38,778 nt of DNA, from contig NZ_JACIBT010000008.1 in NCBI RefSeq assembly GCF_014195445.1, positions 1 through 38,778 on the forward strand, read 5' to 3'. Below are positions 16,616 through 25,798 of this stretch, piece after piece (position 1 is the stretch's first letter; every line of letters starts with the position of its first letter). A program made the translations under genes and the position numbers. The notes under the pieces are model-generated. The model did not search any database and was not told the DNA's origin. It was given only the letters and a program-made list of their open reading frames with translations. This DNA comes from Garicola koreensis (GTDB taxonomy: Bacteria > Actinomycetota > Actinomycetes > Actinomycetales > Micrococcaceae).

Positions 16616-17455
16616 TTACGGGATGGGGACGGGAGTGACTCCCAGCGGCTCCAAGTCGGCGGCGCCGCCATCCTCGGCGGTGAGCACCCAGATCCCCTCG
16701 CTGTGCCGGCAGACCGAGTGCTCCCACTGGCTGGCATTGGCACGGTCGGTGGTGACCACGGTCCAGTCGTCGTCGAGCAGTGTGGTCTCCAGGCTGCCGC
16801 GGACCAGCATGGGTTCGATCGCCAGTGCCATTCCGGGTTTGATCTTGGGCCCGCGCATTCCGGTGGAGTAGTTGAAGACGTCGGGGGGCAGGTGCATGGC
16901 TGAGCCGATGCCGTGGCCCACGTAGTCCTCCAGGATGCCCAACGGGCTGCCCGGCTGAGCCTTGACGTAGCCTTCTATCGCATCGCCGATTTCGCCGACG
17001 TGCTTGGCCTCGGCGAAGGCCGCGATGCCGTGCCAGAGAGCCTCGCGGGTGATCGCAGACAGCCGTTCGTCCTCCGCCTCTGCCGTGGATTCCGCCGATG
17101 ATCCCAGGATCACCGTGCGCGCCGAGTCGGAGTGCCAGCCCTCAACGATGCAGCCGGCGTCGATGGTGAGCACGTCGCCGGACTGCAGAATGCGCTCCCC
17201 GGGGATGCCGTGGACGACTTCCTCATTGACCGAGGCGCAGATGTATCCCGGGAACCCGTGATAATTCAGGAAGTTGGGCTTGGCACCGGCCAACGTGATG
17301 AATTCCGCAAAGACGTCGTTGAGCTGCGCAGTGCTGACCCCGGGTTTGGCGGCTGCCAGGGTACGGTCCAGGGCTTCGCAGAGTATGGAGCCGGCGGCGT
17401 CCATATGACGCAGCTGTGCGTTGCTCTTCAGCTCAATCCGTCCGCGGGAGAACAT
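16616..17455 (-). CDS. map: methionine aminopeptidase, type I
   Basis: The enzyme removes the initiator methionine from new proteins. The 279 aa contain all the metal ligands in order: Asp99 (TIDAGC), Asp110 (SDSAR), His181 (GHGIG), Glu214 (AIEPM) and Glu245 (QWEHS), plus substrate-side His82 (EVVHGIP). The start is 2 nt after the adk stop with no strong SD, so translation is probably coupled to adk. The order secY-adk-map-infA is standard. Confidence 0.96.
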   Translation of the reverse strand: MFSRGRIELKSNAQLRHMDAAGSILCEALDRTLAAAKPGVSTAQLNDVFAEFITLAGAKPNFLNYHGFPGYICASVNEEVVHGIPGERILQSGDVLTIDAGCIVEGWHSDSARTVILGSSAESTAEAEDERLSAITREALWHGIAAFAEAKHVGEIGDAIEGYVKAQPGSPLGILEDYVGHGIGSAMHLPPDVFNYSTGMRGPKIKPGMALAIEPMLVRGSLETTLLDDDWTVVTTDRANASQWEHSVCRHSEGIWVLTAEDGGAADLEPLGVTPVPIP

Positions 17456-17457
17456 GC

Positions 17458-18024
17458 TCAGGCTTTGAGTGCGTCCATGATGCGCGCGTTGACCGTCTCA
17501 ATCTCCCCGAGGCCGTCCACCTGCTGGAGCAGACCGCGCTGCCGGTACTCTTCGATCATCGGGGCGGTCTCCTTCTGGAAGACCTCCAGACGGTGGCGGA
17601 TGACGTCTTCGTTGTCGTCAGTCCGCCCGTCGGTCTCCGCCCGCTGGACCAGCCGGCTGGTGAGCTCCTCGGTGTCAGCAGTCAGTTCCAGCACGACGTC
17701 GAGCTTCACGTCGAGTCGGGAGCTGATCTCGTCGAAGGCAGCCACCTGGCTGAGGTTTCGCGGGTAGCCGTCAAGCAGGAAGCCCTCGGCGGCGTCGTCC
17801 CAGGTGAGCCTGTCCTCGACCATACGGTTGGTCACCGAGTCGGGGACCAGCTCTCCGGCGTCGACGTACTTTTTGGCCTCTTTGCCCAGATCGGTCTCGC
17901 CCTTGATGTTCTCTCGGAAGATGTCGCCGGTGGAGATGGCGACGATGTTCAGCTCCTCGGAGATTCGCTTCGACTGAGTTCCTTTGCCGGCGCCCGGTGG
18001 TCCGACGATCAGCATGCGTGTCAT
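17458..18024 (-). CDS. adk: adenylate kinase
   Basis: The enzyme catalyses ATP + AMP = 2 ADP. The 188 aa start with the P-loop VGPPGAGKGTQ (residues 7-17), followed by the AMP-site region ISTGDIFREN and the DGYPRN motif. It is the short-LID form, without the zinc-type LID domain, as is usual in Actinobacteria. The ATG overlaps the secY stop by 4 nt (ATGA), which implies coupled translation. Confidence 0.97.
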   Translation of the reverse strand: MTRMLIVGPPGAGKGTQSKRISEELNIVAISTGDIFRENIKGETDLGKEAKKYVDAGELVPDSVTNRMVEDRLTWDDAAEGFLLDGYPRNLSQVAAFDEISSRLDVKLDVVLELTADTEELTSRLVQRAETDGRTDDNEDVIRHRLEVFQKETAPMIEEYRQRGLLQQVDGLGEIETVNARIMDALKA

Positions 18025-19331
18025 CGCAGCAGCCCTTCGTAGTTGTGTTGTTCCAGCTGGGCGTTCATCTGTTTCACTGTGGTCAGACCCACGCCCACCA
18101 TGATGAGGATACTTGTTCCGCCGAACGGGAAGTTCTGGTCGGCCCCGATCAGCACGAACGCGATCAGTGGGATCAGGGCGATGAAGCCCAGATAGAGGGC
18201 ACCGGGGAATGTGATGCGCGAGATCACGTAGGACAGGTAGCTCTCGGTGGGCTTGCCCGCCCGGATGCCGGGGATGAACCCGCCGTACTTGCGCATGTTC
18301 TCGGCCACTTCGTTCGGGTTGAACGTGATGGACACGTAGAAGTAGGTGAAGCCCATGGTCAGCAGGAAGAAGGTGGCCATGTAGACCGGGTGGTCACCTT
18401 GGCCGAAGTAGATGCTGAACCAGTTCATCACCGCGGAGGGTTCCTCGCCGGGGGCCGGCTGGTTGAACTGCATCAGCACCGAGGGGAGCATCAGCACCGA
18501 GGAGGAGAAGATCACTGGGATCACCCCGGCCATATTGACCTTGATGGGGATGTAGGTGCTGGTGCCGCCGACGGTGCGGCGTCCGATCTGCTTCTTGGCG
18601 TACTGCACCGGAACCCGGCGCTGCGACTGCTCTACGAAGACGATGGCGCCGACCAGGATAATGCCGATGACCAGCACCACGGTGAAGATCCTCCAGCCCT
18701 GCACGTCCCAGATTTCGCGCATGGAACTGGGGAATCCGGCTGCGATGGCCACGAAGATCAGGATGGACATGCCGTTGCCGATGCCGCGCTCGGTGATCTG
18801 TTCACCCAGCCACATGATGAGGGTGACCCCGGTGACCATCACCACGATCATCAGCAGGATGACCGGCAGCGAGTCATCGGGGATGATCTCTCCGGGCTGG
18901 CAGCCCAGCAGCGCACCCGAGCGCGCCATGGTGACCAGCACTGTGGCGTTGAGCGTGCCAATGGCGATGGTGAGATAGCGGGTGTACTGGGTCAGTTTGG
19001 CCTGGCCCTGGGCGCCTTCGCGCTGAAGCGCTTCGAAGCGTGGGATCACTACTCGCAGCAGCTGAGTGATGATGGCTGCGGTGATGTAGGGCATGATCCC
19101 TAGGGCGAATACGGAGACCTGCAGCATGGCTCCGCCGGAGAACATGTTGACGAACGCATAGGCGCCGCCTTCGGTGTTGCCCAGCGCCAGGCAGCGCTGT
19201 ACGCCGTCGTAGCTCACACCCGGTGCCGGAATGAAGGCACCGATCCGGTAGATCGCAATGATCCCCAGCGTGAACAGAATCTTCCGGCGCAGATCAGGTG
19301 ATTGAAACACCCTGGCTATTGCGCTGAACAA
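18021..19331 (-). CDS. secY: preprotein translocase subunit SecY
   Basis: SecY is the channel subunit of the SecYEG translocon in the cytoplasmic membrane, with 10 expected TM helices. I start it at a TTG (19331), giving 436 aa beginning with FSAIARVFQSPDLRRKILFTL after Met. AGGAGG lies 4 nt before that TTG. The in-frame GTG at 19361 would encode 10 extra residues out of the SD itself and is unlikely. Conserved loops include GIMPYITAAIITQLL and the C-terminal QMNAQLEQHNYEGLL. A hairpin and a likely promoter separate it from rplO. Confidence 0.95.
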   Translation of the reverse strand: MFSAIARVFQSPDLRRKILFTLGIIAIYRIGAFIPAPGVSYDGVQRCLALGNTEGGAYAFVNMFSGGAMLQVSVFALGIMPYITAAIITQLLRVVIPRFEALQREGAQGQAKLTQYTRYLTIAIGTLNATVLVTMARSGALLGCQPGEIIPDDSLPVILLMIVVMVTGVTLIMWLGEQITERGIGNGMSILIFVAIAAGFPSSMREIWDVQGWRIFTVVLVIGIILVGAIVFVEQSQRRVPVQYAKKQIGRRTVGGTSTYIPIKVNMAGVIPVIFSSSVLMLPSVLMQFNQPAPGEEPSAVMNWFSIYFGQGDHPVYMATFFLLTMGFTYFYVSITFNPNEVAENMRKYGGFIPGIRAGKPTESYLSYVISRITFPGALYLGFIALIPLIAFVLIGADQNFPFGGTSILIMVGVGLTTVKQMNAQLEQHNYEGLLR

Positions 19332-19373
19332 GCGTCCTCCTCTTAGCGGTCTGCCGACCACACACAGTTAATT

Positions 19374-19403
19374 ATCCTAACCTGTGCCTCAGCAGGGGAA
19401 GAA
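19374..19403 (-). promoter_or_regulatory. candidate promoter of secY-adk-map
   Basis: TAGGAT (19374-19379), a common actinobacterial -10, lies 42 nt before the secY start. The -35 candidate TTCTTC (19398-19403) at 18 nt is weak. The hairpin just upstream (19421-19483) supports a new transcription start here. Confidence 0.4.
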
Positions 19404-19420
19404 TTGACAGTGAAAGTGTT

Positions 19421-19483
19421 TGAGCCCCCGCCCTGTGTGCTGTTCCCCATCCGGGAGTCAGCAGCACAGGAGTCGGGGGCTCA
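19421..19483 (-). terminator. bulged hairpin after rplO
   Basis: The outer arms TGAGCCCCCG / CGGGGGCTCA (19421-19430 and 19474-19483) enclose CCTGTG / CACAGG and TGCTG / CAGCA (19432-19442 and 19459-19470, one bulged G). The total is about 21 bp. It lies 20 nt after the rplO stop and has no U tract. Probable end or attenuator of the spc transcript before secY. Confidence 0.65.
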
Positions 19484-19503
19484 TACACATCAGTGCTGAA
19501 TCC

Positions 19504-19998
19504 TCACTCCGGTTGTGGAGCGTTCTTCAGCGCCAGCCTCTCTATGGAGCCACCGGCTGCGGTGATCTTCTCCTCAGCGGATCCGGAGAAGGCCTGTGCC
19601 TTCACCGTCAGCGCTACAGAGATCTCTCCAGAGCCGAGGATCTTGACCGGCTTGCCCTTGCGGGCGACACCGTTGTTGATCAGGTCCTGGGCGGTGACTT
19701 CCCCGCCCTGCGGGAACAGTTCGCCCAGTTTGGTCAGGTTGACCGGCGAATATTCCACGCGGAAGGGGCTCTTGAAGCCGCGCAGCTTCGGCAGGCGCAT
19801 GTGCAGCGGAAGCTGCCCACCCTCGAAGCCGGGGCGCACCTGGTAGCGAGCCTTGGTGCCCTTCGTTCCGCGACCTGCAGTCTTGCCCTTGGAGGCCTCG
19901 CCGCGGCCCACACGTTGGCGGGCCTTCTTGGAGCCGGGGGAAGGCTTCAGGTCGTGAAGCTTCAGGACCTCGGACTCGGCGCCAGTGTTCTCTGCCAT
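19504..19998 (-). CDS. rplO: 50S ribosomal protein L15
   Basis: L15 is a late-assembly 50S protein. The 164 aa include [40 protein letters not shown] and [11 protein letters not shown], all diagnostic. I start it at the ATG at 19998, which overlaps the rpmD stop by one base (TGATG); a GTG one codon upstream is also in frame. It closes the spc gene run; secY follows after a hairpin instead of directly. Confidence 0.96.
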   Translation of the reverse strand: MAENTGAESEVLKLHDLKPSPGSKKARQRVGRGEASKGKTAGRGTKGTKARYQVRPGFEGGQLPLHMRLPKLRGFKSPFRVEYSPVNLTKLGELFPQGGEVTAQDLINNGVARKGKPVKILGSGEISVALTVKAQAFSGSAEEKITAAGGSIERLALKNAPQPE

Positions 19999-20228
19999 CA
20001 CTTGGCCTCCTCAACGTTCACAAGATGCTTCACAGTGTTGAGCATGCCCACGGTGACGGCGTCGGCGTCACGGACCACAGTGTGGCTGACGCGCTTCAGA
20101 CCCAGGGAGCGGACCGTTTCACGGTGCTTGGGCTTGACGCCGATCATGGACTTGATCTGGGTGATCTGAAGCTTCGCATCGGAAACCTTCAGATCCTTGA
20201 CGGTGTTGTACTGAACAGCAGTGGTCAT
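19998..20228 (-). CDS. rpmD: 50S ribosomal protein L30
   Basis: L30 is a small 50S protein. The 76 aa contain [31 protein letters not shown] and a C-terminal [10 protein letters not shown]. It has about 17 extra N-terminal residues compared with the roughly 60-residue E. coli form. It lies 3 nt after rpsE and overlaps rplO by one base. Confidence 0.96.
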   Translation of the reverse strand: MTTAVQYNTVKDLKVSDAKLQITQIKSMIGVKPKHRETVRSLGLKRVSHTVVRDADAVTVGMLNTVKHLVNVEEAK

Positions 20229-20231
20229 CGA

Positions 20232-20969
20232 TCATGCACCTGCCTTCTGTGCACGAGCCTCGCGGTCCTCCTGCATAGTGCGGAGCATGCGGGGCGGTGC
20301 TACCTCGTCCAGGGCCTTGCCACGGCGTGCTGCCACAGCTTCGGGCTCCTCGAGCTGCTTCAGGGCATCCATGGTGCCGTGAACAATGTTGATGGCGTTC
20401 ACCGACCCCATGGACTTGGTCAGCACGTCATGTACGCCTGCGCAGTCCAGCACGGCGCGGACCGGACCACCGGCGATCACACCGGTACCGGGCGACGCCG
20501 GACGCAGCAGGACCACGCCTGCGGCATCCTCACCCTTGACCAGGTGAGGGATGGTGGAGCCGACCCGGGGAACACGGAAGAAGTTCTTCTTGGCCTCTTC
20601 CACACCCTTGGCGATAGCGGCGGGCACCTCTTTGGCCTTGCCGTAGCCGACGCCGACGGTGCCGTCGCCGTCGCCCACGACCACCAGGGCGGTGAAGCTG
20701 AAGCGCCGTCCGCCCTTGACGACCTTGGAGACGCGGTTGATGGTCACTACGCGCTCAAGGAACTTGTCCTTGTCCTCGTCGCGCCCACGGCCCCGGTTCT
20801 CGCTGCGGCCGCGCCCACGTCCACGGCCTTCGCCGGAGCGTGCGCGCTCATCGCGGTTGTCGTTCTTCTGCTCACCGGCGGCCGCAGTCTGCTGGGCAGC
20901 CTCAGTCGCAGTGTTGTCGGTGGACTCAGTCACAGAGAAGTCCTTCTCATTGGTAGGGTTCTCGCTCAC
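20232..20969 (-). CDS. rpsE: 30S ribosomal protein S5 with RG-rich N-terminal extension
   Basis: S5 acts in decoding fidelity and helicase activity at the mRNA entry. The 245 aa are far longer than the roughly 167 of E. coli. Residues 1-68 are an added tail: an acidic Thr/Glu part, then a Gly-Arg run ([19 protein letters not shown], about 48-66). The core begins with [21 protein letters not shown] and has [12 protein letters not shown] and [12 protein letters not shown]. The start GTG overlaps the rplR stop (GTGA). Confidence 0.96.
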   Translation of the reverse strand: MSENPTNEKDFSVTESTDNTATEAAQQTAAAGEQKNDNRDERARSGEGRGRGRGRSENRGRGRDEDKDKFLERVVTINRVSKVVKGGRRFSFTALVVVGDGDGTVGVGYGKAKEVPAAIAKGVEEAKKNFFRVPRVGSTIPHLVKGEDAAGVVLLRPASPGTGVIAGGPVRAVLDCAGVHDVLTKSMGSVNAINIVHGTMDALKQLEEPEAVAARRGKALDEVAPPRMLRTMQEDREARAQKAGA

Positions 20970-21337
20970 AGCTTCAGACCACCTTCCCGGGCGCCGTCGG
21001 CGACGGCGGCCACGCGACCGTGGTACCTGTTTCCGGCGCGGTCAAAGACCACTGCCTCTATACCGGCGGCCTTGGCGCGCTCGGCAACCAGCTCACCGAC
21101 CTTTTTGGCCTTGGCGGTCTTGTCACCGTCGAAGCTGCGCAGGTCAGGCTCCATAGTGGTCACGGAGACCACCGTGTTGCCCACAGTGTCGTTGACGACC
21201 TGGGCCACCATGTGGCGGCTGGAGCGGTTGACCACCAGGCGCGGCCGTTCCGCGGTTCCGCTGATCTTTTTGCGCAGGCGCAGGTGGCGCCGGCCGCGGG
21301 CAGCGGATTTGGACTTACCCTTGATACCGATAGCCAT
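20966..21337 (-). CDS. rplR: 50S ribosomal protein L18
   Basis: L18 binds 5S rRNA with L5 in the central protuberance. The 123 aa show the basic N-terminus, the [20 protein letters not shown] block, [17 protein letters not shown] near the end and the usual length. It lies 3 nt after rplF and overlaps rpsE by 4 nt. Confidence 0.96.
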   Translation of the reverse strand: MAIGIKGKSKSAARGRRHLRLRKKISGTAERPRLVVNRSSRHMVAQVVNDTVGNTVVSVTTMEPDLRSFDGDKTAKAKKVGELVAERAKAAGIEAVVFDRAGNRYHGRVAAVADGAREGGLKL

Positions 21338-21340
21338 GGT

Positions 21341-21877
21341 TTACTTACCTGCCTTTCCGGCCTTGCGGCGAAGCTGTTCGCCTTCGTAGCGCACGCCCTT
21401 GCCCTTATACGGGTCAGGTCTGCGCAGCTTGCGGATGTTCGCGGCAACCTCGCCGACCTGCTGCTTGTCGATGCCGGAGACTGCGACCTTGTTTGCACCC
21501 TCTACGGTAAAGCTGATGCCCTCGGGGGCTTCAACGGGCACAGGGTGGGAGTATCCCAGCGCAAACTCAAGGTCGTTGCCCTTGGCCAGGACGCGGTAGC
21601 CGGTGCCGACAACCTCAAGCTTCTTCGTGAAGCCGTCAGTGACACCGACGATCATGTTGTTGACCAGGCTGCGGGTCAGCCCGTGCAGGGAGCGGTACTC
21701 GCGCTCATCGTTCGGGCGGGACACCGTCAGGGTTCCCTCGTCGACCTCAATGATCATGCCCTCAGCGATGGTGCGGTTCAGCTCACCCTTGGCTCCCTTG
21801 ACGCGGAGCTGACGGCCATCAAGGTTGACCTCGACGCCCGAAGGGATGGTGATCGGAAGATGACCGATGCGTGACAT
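21341..21877 (-). CDS. rplF: 50S ribosomal protein L6
   Basis: L6 lies near the factor-binding site of the 50S subunit. The 178 aa start [17 protein letters not shown] and contain the C-terminal signature [16 protein letters not shown], with a Lys/Gly-rich end. An SD (GGAAGGAG) lies upstream of the ATG. It is in standard spc order after rpsH. Confidence 0.97.
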   Translation of the reverse strand: MSRIGHLPITIPSGVEVNLDGRQLRVKGAKGELNRTIAEGMIIEVDEGTLTVSRPNDEREYRSLHGLTRSLVNNMIVGVTDGFTKKLEVVGTGYRVLAKGNDLEFALGYSHPVPVEAPEGISFTVEGANKVAVSGIDKQQVGEVAANIRKLRRPDPYKGKGVRYEGEQLRRKAGKAGK

Positions 21878-21898
21878 ATTGCTCAGACTCCTTCCGAG

Positions 21899-22297
21899 TT
21901 ACCAGACGTAGGCGAGGACTTCCCCACCTACACCCTTCTTGCCTGCCTGCCGGTCTGTGAGCAGACCGGAGGAAGTGGACAGGATGGCGATGCCCAAGCC
22001 GCCCAGCACATGGGGCAGGTTGGTGGACTTCGCGTAGACCCGCAGACCGGGCTTGGAGATGCGCTTCAGGCCGGCGAGCGACCGTTCGCGGTTGGGACCG
22101 AACTTCAGGTCGAGGACCAGGGTCTTGCCGACCTCAGCATCCTCCTCCCGCCACTGCGAGATGTAGCCTTCGGCCTTCAGGATGTCGGCAATACGAACCT
22201 TCAGCTTGGAGCTGGGCATGGAGACCTGGTCGTGGAATGCCGAGTTGGCGTTGCGCAGACGTGTCAGCATGTCTGCGACTGGATCAGTCATGGTCAT
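21899..22297 (-). CDS. rpsH: 30S ribosomal protein S8
   Basis: S8 is a primary 16S rRNA-binding protein and in E. coli the spc-operon repressor. The 132 aa start [17 protein letters not shown] and contain [11 protein letters not shown] and the C-terminal signature [17 protein letters not shown] with GEVLAYVW. A second ATG two codons in is possible; neither has a good SD. The gene upstream is rplE, 88 nt away; no rpsN intervenes. Confidence 0.96.
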   Translation of the reverse strand: MTMTDPVADMLTRLRNANSAFHDQVSMPSSKLKVRIADILKAEGYISQWREEDAEVGKTLVLDLKFGPNRERSLAGLKRISKPGLRVYAKSTNLPHVLGGLGIAILSTSSGLLTDRQAGKKGVGGEVLAYVW

Positions 22298-22385
22298 GTG
22301 GGGCGTGTGCCCTTCCTCGCTGCGGTTTCCAATCTCCGAAGGCCCTGAAGCGGGCCTCTGGTGAAGGGACCTTCAACGTAGATGC

Positions 22386-22955
22386 TTACTGGTCTGTCTT
22401 GAAGGGGAAGCCCAGTGCGCGCAGCAGCGCGCGGCCTTCCTCGTCGGTGGTAGCGGAGGTCACCACAGTGATGTCCATACCGCGGGGGCGATCGATCTTG
22501 TCCTGATCGATTTCGTGGAACACCGACTGCTCATTGAGCCCGAAGGTGTAGTTGCCGTTGCCGTCGAACTGCTTGGGGCTCAGGCCGCGGAAGTCCCGGA
22601 TACGGGGCAGCGCCAGAGTCACCAGGCGGTCGAGGAACTCCCACATACGGTGACCACGCATGGTGGCGTGCGCGCCGATGGGCTGGCCCTCACGCAGTTT
22701 GAACTGAGCGATGGACTTGCGGGCGTGGGTGACCTTCGGCTTCTGCCCGGTGATTTTGGTGAGGTCCTCAACGGCTCCCTGAATCACCTTCGAGTCGCGC
22801 GCGGCTTCGCCGACGCCCATGTTCACCACGATCTTCACCAGGCCGGGAACCTGCATCACGTTGGAGTAGCCGAACTGCTCCTGCAGCGTGCTGCGGATCT
22901 CTTCGCGGTACTTCGTCTGCAGACGGGGGGTGGTGTTCACGGCAGTCTCGGTCAT
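22386..22955 (-). CDS. rplE: 50S ribosomal protein L5
   Basis: L5 binds 5S rRNA and contacts S13 and the P-site tRNA. The 189 aa contain [54 protein letters not shown] and the C-terminal [20 protein letters not shown]. It overlaps rplX by 4 nt. The spacer to rpsH includes a short GGCCC/GGGCC hairpin and no coding sequence. Confidence 0.97.
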   Translation of the reverse strand: MTETAVNTTPRLQTKYREEIRSTLQEQFGYSNVMQVPGLVKIVVNMGVGEAARDSKVIQGAVEDLTKITGQKPKVTHARKSIAQFKLREGQPIGAHATMRGHRMWEFLDRLVTLALPRIRDFRGLSPKQFDGNGNYTFGLNEQSVFHEIDQDKIDRPRGMDITVVTSATTDEEGRALLRALGFPFKTDQ

Positions 22956-23278
22956 GACAGCTCCTTCCCGGAGTCCTTGGCGTAGCGGACCTTCTGGGTC
23001 TCGCCGTCGACGTCTTCGATCCGGTATCCCACTCGGGTGGGCTTGCCGCTCTCAGGGTCGACCACAGCCACGTTTGAAATGTGGATGGGCGCCTCAGATT
23101 CCACGATGCCGCCTTCGGTTTCACCGAACTGGCCGGCACGCAGGTGCCGCTTCGCGCGGTTGATGCCCTCTACCAAGACACGCTCCCTCTTGGGGAGCAC
23201 CTGCAGCACCTTGCCCTGCTTGCCCTTGTCCTTGCCGGTCAGGATCTGGACGAGGTCGTCCTTCTTTATCTTTGCCAT
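22952..23278 (-). CDS. rplX: 50S ribosomal protein L24
   Basis: L24 nucleates 50S assembly. The 108 aa start [20 protein letters not shown] with the KOW motif in the first 40 residues, followed by [15 protein letters not shown]. It lies 3 nt after rplN and overlaps rplE by 4 nt. Confidence 0.96.
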   Translation of the reverse strand: MAKIKKDDLVQILTGKDKGKQGKVLQVLPKRERVLVEGINRAKRHLRAGQFGETEGGIVESEAPIHISNVAVVDPESGKPTRVGYRIEDVDGETQKVRYAKDSGKELS

Positions 23279-23281
23279 CGT

Positions 23282-23653
23282 TTACAGCACCTCCGGAGCC
23301 AGGGAGACGATCTTCATGAACCTCTTGTCGCGAAGCTCACGCCCGACAGGACCGAAGATGCGGGTTCCGCGGGGGTCGGGGCTGTCAGCCTTGAGGATGA
23401 CGGCGGCGTTCTCGTCAAAGCTGATGTAGGAGCCGTCGACGCGGCGCGTCTTCTTCCGGGAGCGGACGAGGACGCCGGTCACCACCTCGCCCTTCTTGAC
23501 GTTGCCGCCGGGGATGGCGTCTTTGACAGTGGCGACGAACGTGTCGCCGATGCCTGCATAGCGGCTTCCCGATCCGCCGAGCACACGAATGACAAGGATC
23601 TCCTTGGCACCGGTGTTATCGGCAATCTTCAGCCGCGATTCCTGTTGAATCAC
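23282..23653 (-). CDS. rplN: 50S ribosomal protein L14
   Basis: L14 forms an inter-subunit bridge and is the target of the silencing factor RsfS. The 123 aa contain [40 protein letters not shown] and [20 protein letters not shown], all highly conserved. The start is a GTG with SD ATAGGAGAA. It is the first spc gene, after a terminator and a leader with three hairpins. Confidence 0.97.
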   Translation of the reverse strand: MIQQESRLKIADNTGAKEILVIRVLGGSGSRYAGIGDTFVATVKDAIPGGNVKKGEVVTGVLVRSRKKTRRVDGSYISFDENAAVILKADSPDPRGTRIFGPVGRELRDKRFMKIVSLAPEVL

Positions 23654-23673
23654 TTGGTTTCTCCTATCGTCCT

Positions 23674-23778
23674 GCGGGATTCGGCGACCCCGCCACCCGC
23701 GATCCCCTCCACGCTCTCAGTGCGCGCACTGAGCGGTCTCAGGTCTGTTGGGCTCGCTGGTTCTCACCTGCTGGTGAG
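23674..23778 (-). promoter_or_regulatory. hairpin-rich leader upstream of rplN
   Basis: Three stems lie in a row before the rplN start: CTCACC / GGTGAG (23763-23778, 4-nt loop); the perfect 18-bp palindrome CTCAGTGCGCGCACTGAG (23716-23733), with flanks that add pairing; and GCGGG-GGCG / CGCC-CCCGC (23674-23700). The SD follows 10 nt later. A regulatory leader is an inference. No clear promoter is seen upstream; TATGGG near 23825 is a weak -10 candidate. Confidence 0.4.
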
Positions 23779-23948
23779 CCTTGCGGAACTCGTTCATGAA
23801 TAGTGGTTCTCCCCCGTCGCTTTCCCATACATCACGGCTCTGTCGAGCAACCTACTTGATGGATGGCCGAGGCGACCTTGGGGGACGTGCGCTGTCCGCG
23901 GCGGCCAGAAACCAACGCACACGGGCGCACAACCTCAATATCCTACAG

Positions 23949-23996
23949 AAAAAAGTGGCGGTATCCAACTCGTCCCCCCGAGCCGGATACCGCCAC
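23949..23996 (-). terminator. rpsQ (S10 operon) rho-independent terminator
   Basis: GTGGCGGTATCC / GGATACCGCCAC (23955-23966 and 23985-23996) is a perfect 12-bp stem with an inner CTCG / CGAG, followed on the minus strand by six T. It lies 15 nt after the rpsQ stop and is the only classical stem plus U-tract terminator in the window. Confidence 0.9.
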
Positions 23997-24010
23997 CTTG
24001 GCAGAGAAGC

Positions 24011-24316
24011 TTATTTGGCCTTCTCGACGACCCTGACCAGACGCCAGCGCTTCGTGGCTGACAGTGGACGGGTCTCCGAGATGAGCACCTGGTCGCCGAT
24101 GCCGGCTTCCTGGTTCTCATCATGTGCCTTGAACTTGCTGTGCCGCTTCATAATCTTCCCGTACAGGGAGTGCTTCATGCGGTTCTCGACTTCGACGACG
24201 ATGGTCTTCTCCATCTTGTCGGAGACGACGACGCCGCGCAGATTCTTGCGGTAGTTGCGCTCGGCGGAGCCCTGCTCGACGCTGGTCGCAGCGCTCTCGG
24301 TTGATGTCTCGCTCAT
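24011..24316 (-). CDS. rpsQ: 30S ribosomal protein S17
   Basis: S17 is a primary 16S rRNA-binding protein. The 101 aa have a Ser/Thr/Glu-rich N-terminal extension of about 20 residues, then [40 protein letters not shown] and [16 protein letters not shown]. It is the last gene of the S10 operon, 2 nt after rpmC, and is followed by a strong terminator. Confidence 0.96.
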   Translation of the reverse strand: MSETSTESAATSVEQGSAERNYRKNLRGVVVSDKMEKTIVVEVENRMKHSLYGKIMKRHSKFKAHDENQEAGIGDQVLISETRPLSATKRWRLVRVVEKAK

Positions 24317-24318
24317 GC

Positions 24319-24588
24319 TCAGTCCTCTTCTGTCTCTTCAGCCTCGGCGGTGCCGTTGACGGCCTCGCGGATGCCGAGCTCACGCTCGCGCAGCACTGTG
24401 TAGATGCGCGCGATGTCGCGCTTGACTGCCTTGAGCCGGGCGGAGTTCTCCAATTGGCCCGTGGCGGACTGGAAGCGGAGGTTGAACAGCTCCTCCTTGG
24501 CACTGCGGAGCTTATCGCTCAGCTCTGCCTCATCCAGGGCCGCGAGCTTGTCAACGGTCAGCTCTTTGGATCCGACTGACATGTTCAC
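24319..24588 (-). CDS. rpmC: 50S ribosomal protein L29
   Basis: L29 lies at the peptide tunnel exit near the docking site of trigger factor and SRP. The 89 aa contain [36 protein letters not shown] and [13 protein letters not shown]. An acidic C-terminal tail ([10 protein letters not shown]) makes it longer than the roughly 63-residue E. coli protein. It overlaps rplP by 4 nt. Confidence 0.96.
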   Translation of the reverse strand: MNMSVGSKELTVDKLAALDEAELSDKLRSAKEELFNLRFQSATGQLENSARLKAVKRDIARIYTVLRERELGIREAVNGTAEAEETEED

Positions 24589-25001
24589 TCACCACTCTCT
24601 CGGCTGATCACGCGTGCCTTCATCGGCAGCTTGTGGATTGCCAGCCGGAGGGCCTCCTTGGCGACCTCCTCGCTGACGCCGGAGAGCTCAAACATCACTC
24701 GTCCGGGCTTGACGTTGGCGACCCACCACTCGGGCGAGCCCTTGCCGGAGCCCATACGGACTTCGGCGGGCTTCTTGGTCAGCGGGTGGTCGGGGTAGAT
24801 GTTGATCCACACCTTGCCACCACGCTTGATGTGACGGGTCATGGCAATACGCGCCGACTCAATCTGACGGTTGGTCACGTATGCGGGGTCCAGAGCCTGA
24901 ATACCGTACTCGCCGAAGGCCAGTTCCGTGCCGCCCTTGGCCCTACCGCTGCGGTTGGGCCGGTGCGGCTTGCGGTACTTCACTCGCTTTGGCATCAACA
25001 T
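24585..25001 (-). CDS. rplP: 50S ribosomal protein L16
   Basis: L16 shapes the A-site tRNA region of the 50S subunit. The 138 aa contain [40 protein letters not shown], the [20 protein letters not shown] signature and [10 protein letters not shown]. The first ATG (25001) gives MLMPKRV, matching the MLIPRRV type of relatives, and overlaps the rpsC stop by one base. Confidence 0.97.
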   Translation of the reverse strand: MLMPKRVKYRKPHRPNRSGRAKGGTELAFGEYGIQALDPAYVTNRQIESARIAMTRHIKRGGKVWINIYPDHPLTKKPAEVRMGSGKGSPEWWVANVKPGRVMFELSGVSEEVAKEALRLAIHKLPMKARVISRESGE

Positions 25002-25798
25002 CAGTTCTGCCCTCCTTCAGCGGCAGGTGCCGACCCAGCTGCTGCCGGTGCGCCGTCGCGTCCACGGCCGGCGCCACGACGACGACGCTCTCCGCCGCCG
25101 CGTCCACCACGGCCGCCGCGGCCCGAGGGCTGCGCTGCCTGCTGGGCGGCAAGTTCCTTATCGGTCAGGTCGCCCTTGTAGACCCAGACCTTCACGCCGA
25201 TGCGGCCGAAGGTCGTCTTGGCCTCGTGCTTGCCGAAGTCGATGTTGGCACGCAGGGTGTGCAGCGGCACACGGCCTTCGCGGTAGAACTCGGAGCGGGA
25301 CATCTCAGCACCGCCGAGCCGGCCGGCCGTCTGGATACGAATACCCTTGGCGCCGGAGCGCATGGCGGAGGAGATGGCCTTCTTCATGGCACGGCGGAAC
25401 GCCACCCGGGCTGCCAGCTGTTCGGCCACGCCCTGGGCCACCAGCTGCGCGTCCGTCTCGGGGTTCTTCACCTCAAGGATGTTCAGCTGGATCTGCTTAT
25501 TGGTGAGCTTCTCCAACGCGCCGCGGATGCGATCAGCCTCGGCGCCGCGGCGGCCGATGACGATGCCCGGGCGTGCTGTGTGGATGTCCACACGCACCCG
25601 GTCACGGGTGCGCTCGATCTCGACCTTGGAGATGCCGGCGCGTTCGACGCTCTTCTCCAGCATTTCACGGATCTGAACATCTTCTTTCACAAAGTCCTTG
25701 TAGCGCTGACCCGGCTTGGACGAGTCGGCGTACCAGTGGGTGATGTGATCAGTGGTGATGCCCAGACGGAAACCATTGGGGTTGATCTTCTGTCCCAC
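25001..25798 (-). CDS. rpsC: 30S ribosomal protein S3 with RGG-rich C-terminal tail
   Basis: S3 forms part of the mRNA entry tunnel. The 265 aa start [15 protein letters not shown], carry the KH domain (about 40-110, [14 protein letters not shown]) and the C-terminal domain with [20 protein letters not shown]. The last 48 or so residues are a low-complexity tail with [20 protein letters not shown] and an Ala/Pro-rich end; E. coli S3 is 233 aa. It overlaps both neighbours by one base. Confidence 0.97.
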   Translation of the reverse strand: MGQKINPNGFRLGITTDHITHWYADSSKPGQRYKDFVKEDVQIREMLEKSVERAGISKVEIERTRDRVRVDIHTARPGIVIGRRGAEADRIRGALEKLTNKQIQLNILEVKNPETDAQLVAQGVAEQLAARVAFRRAMKKAISSAMRSGAKGIRIQTAGRLGGAEMSRSEFYREGRVPLHTLRANIDFGKHEAKTTFGRIGVKVWVYKGDLTDKELAAQQAAQPSGRGGRGGRGGGERRRRGAGRGRDGAPAAAGSAPAAEGGQN

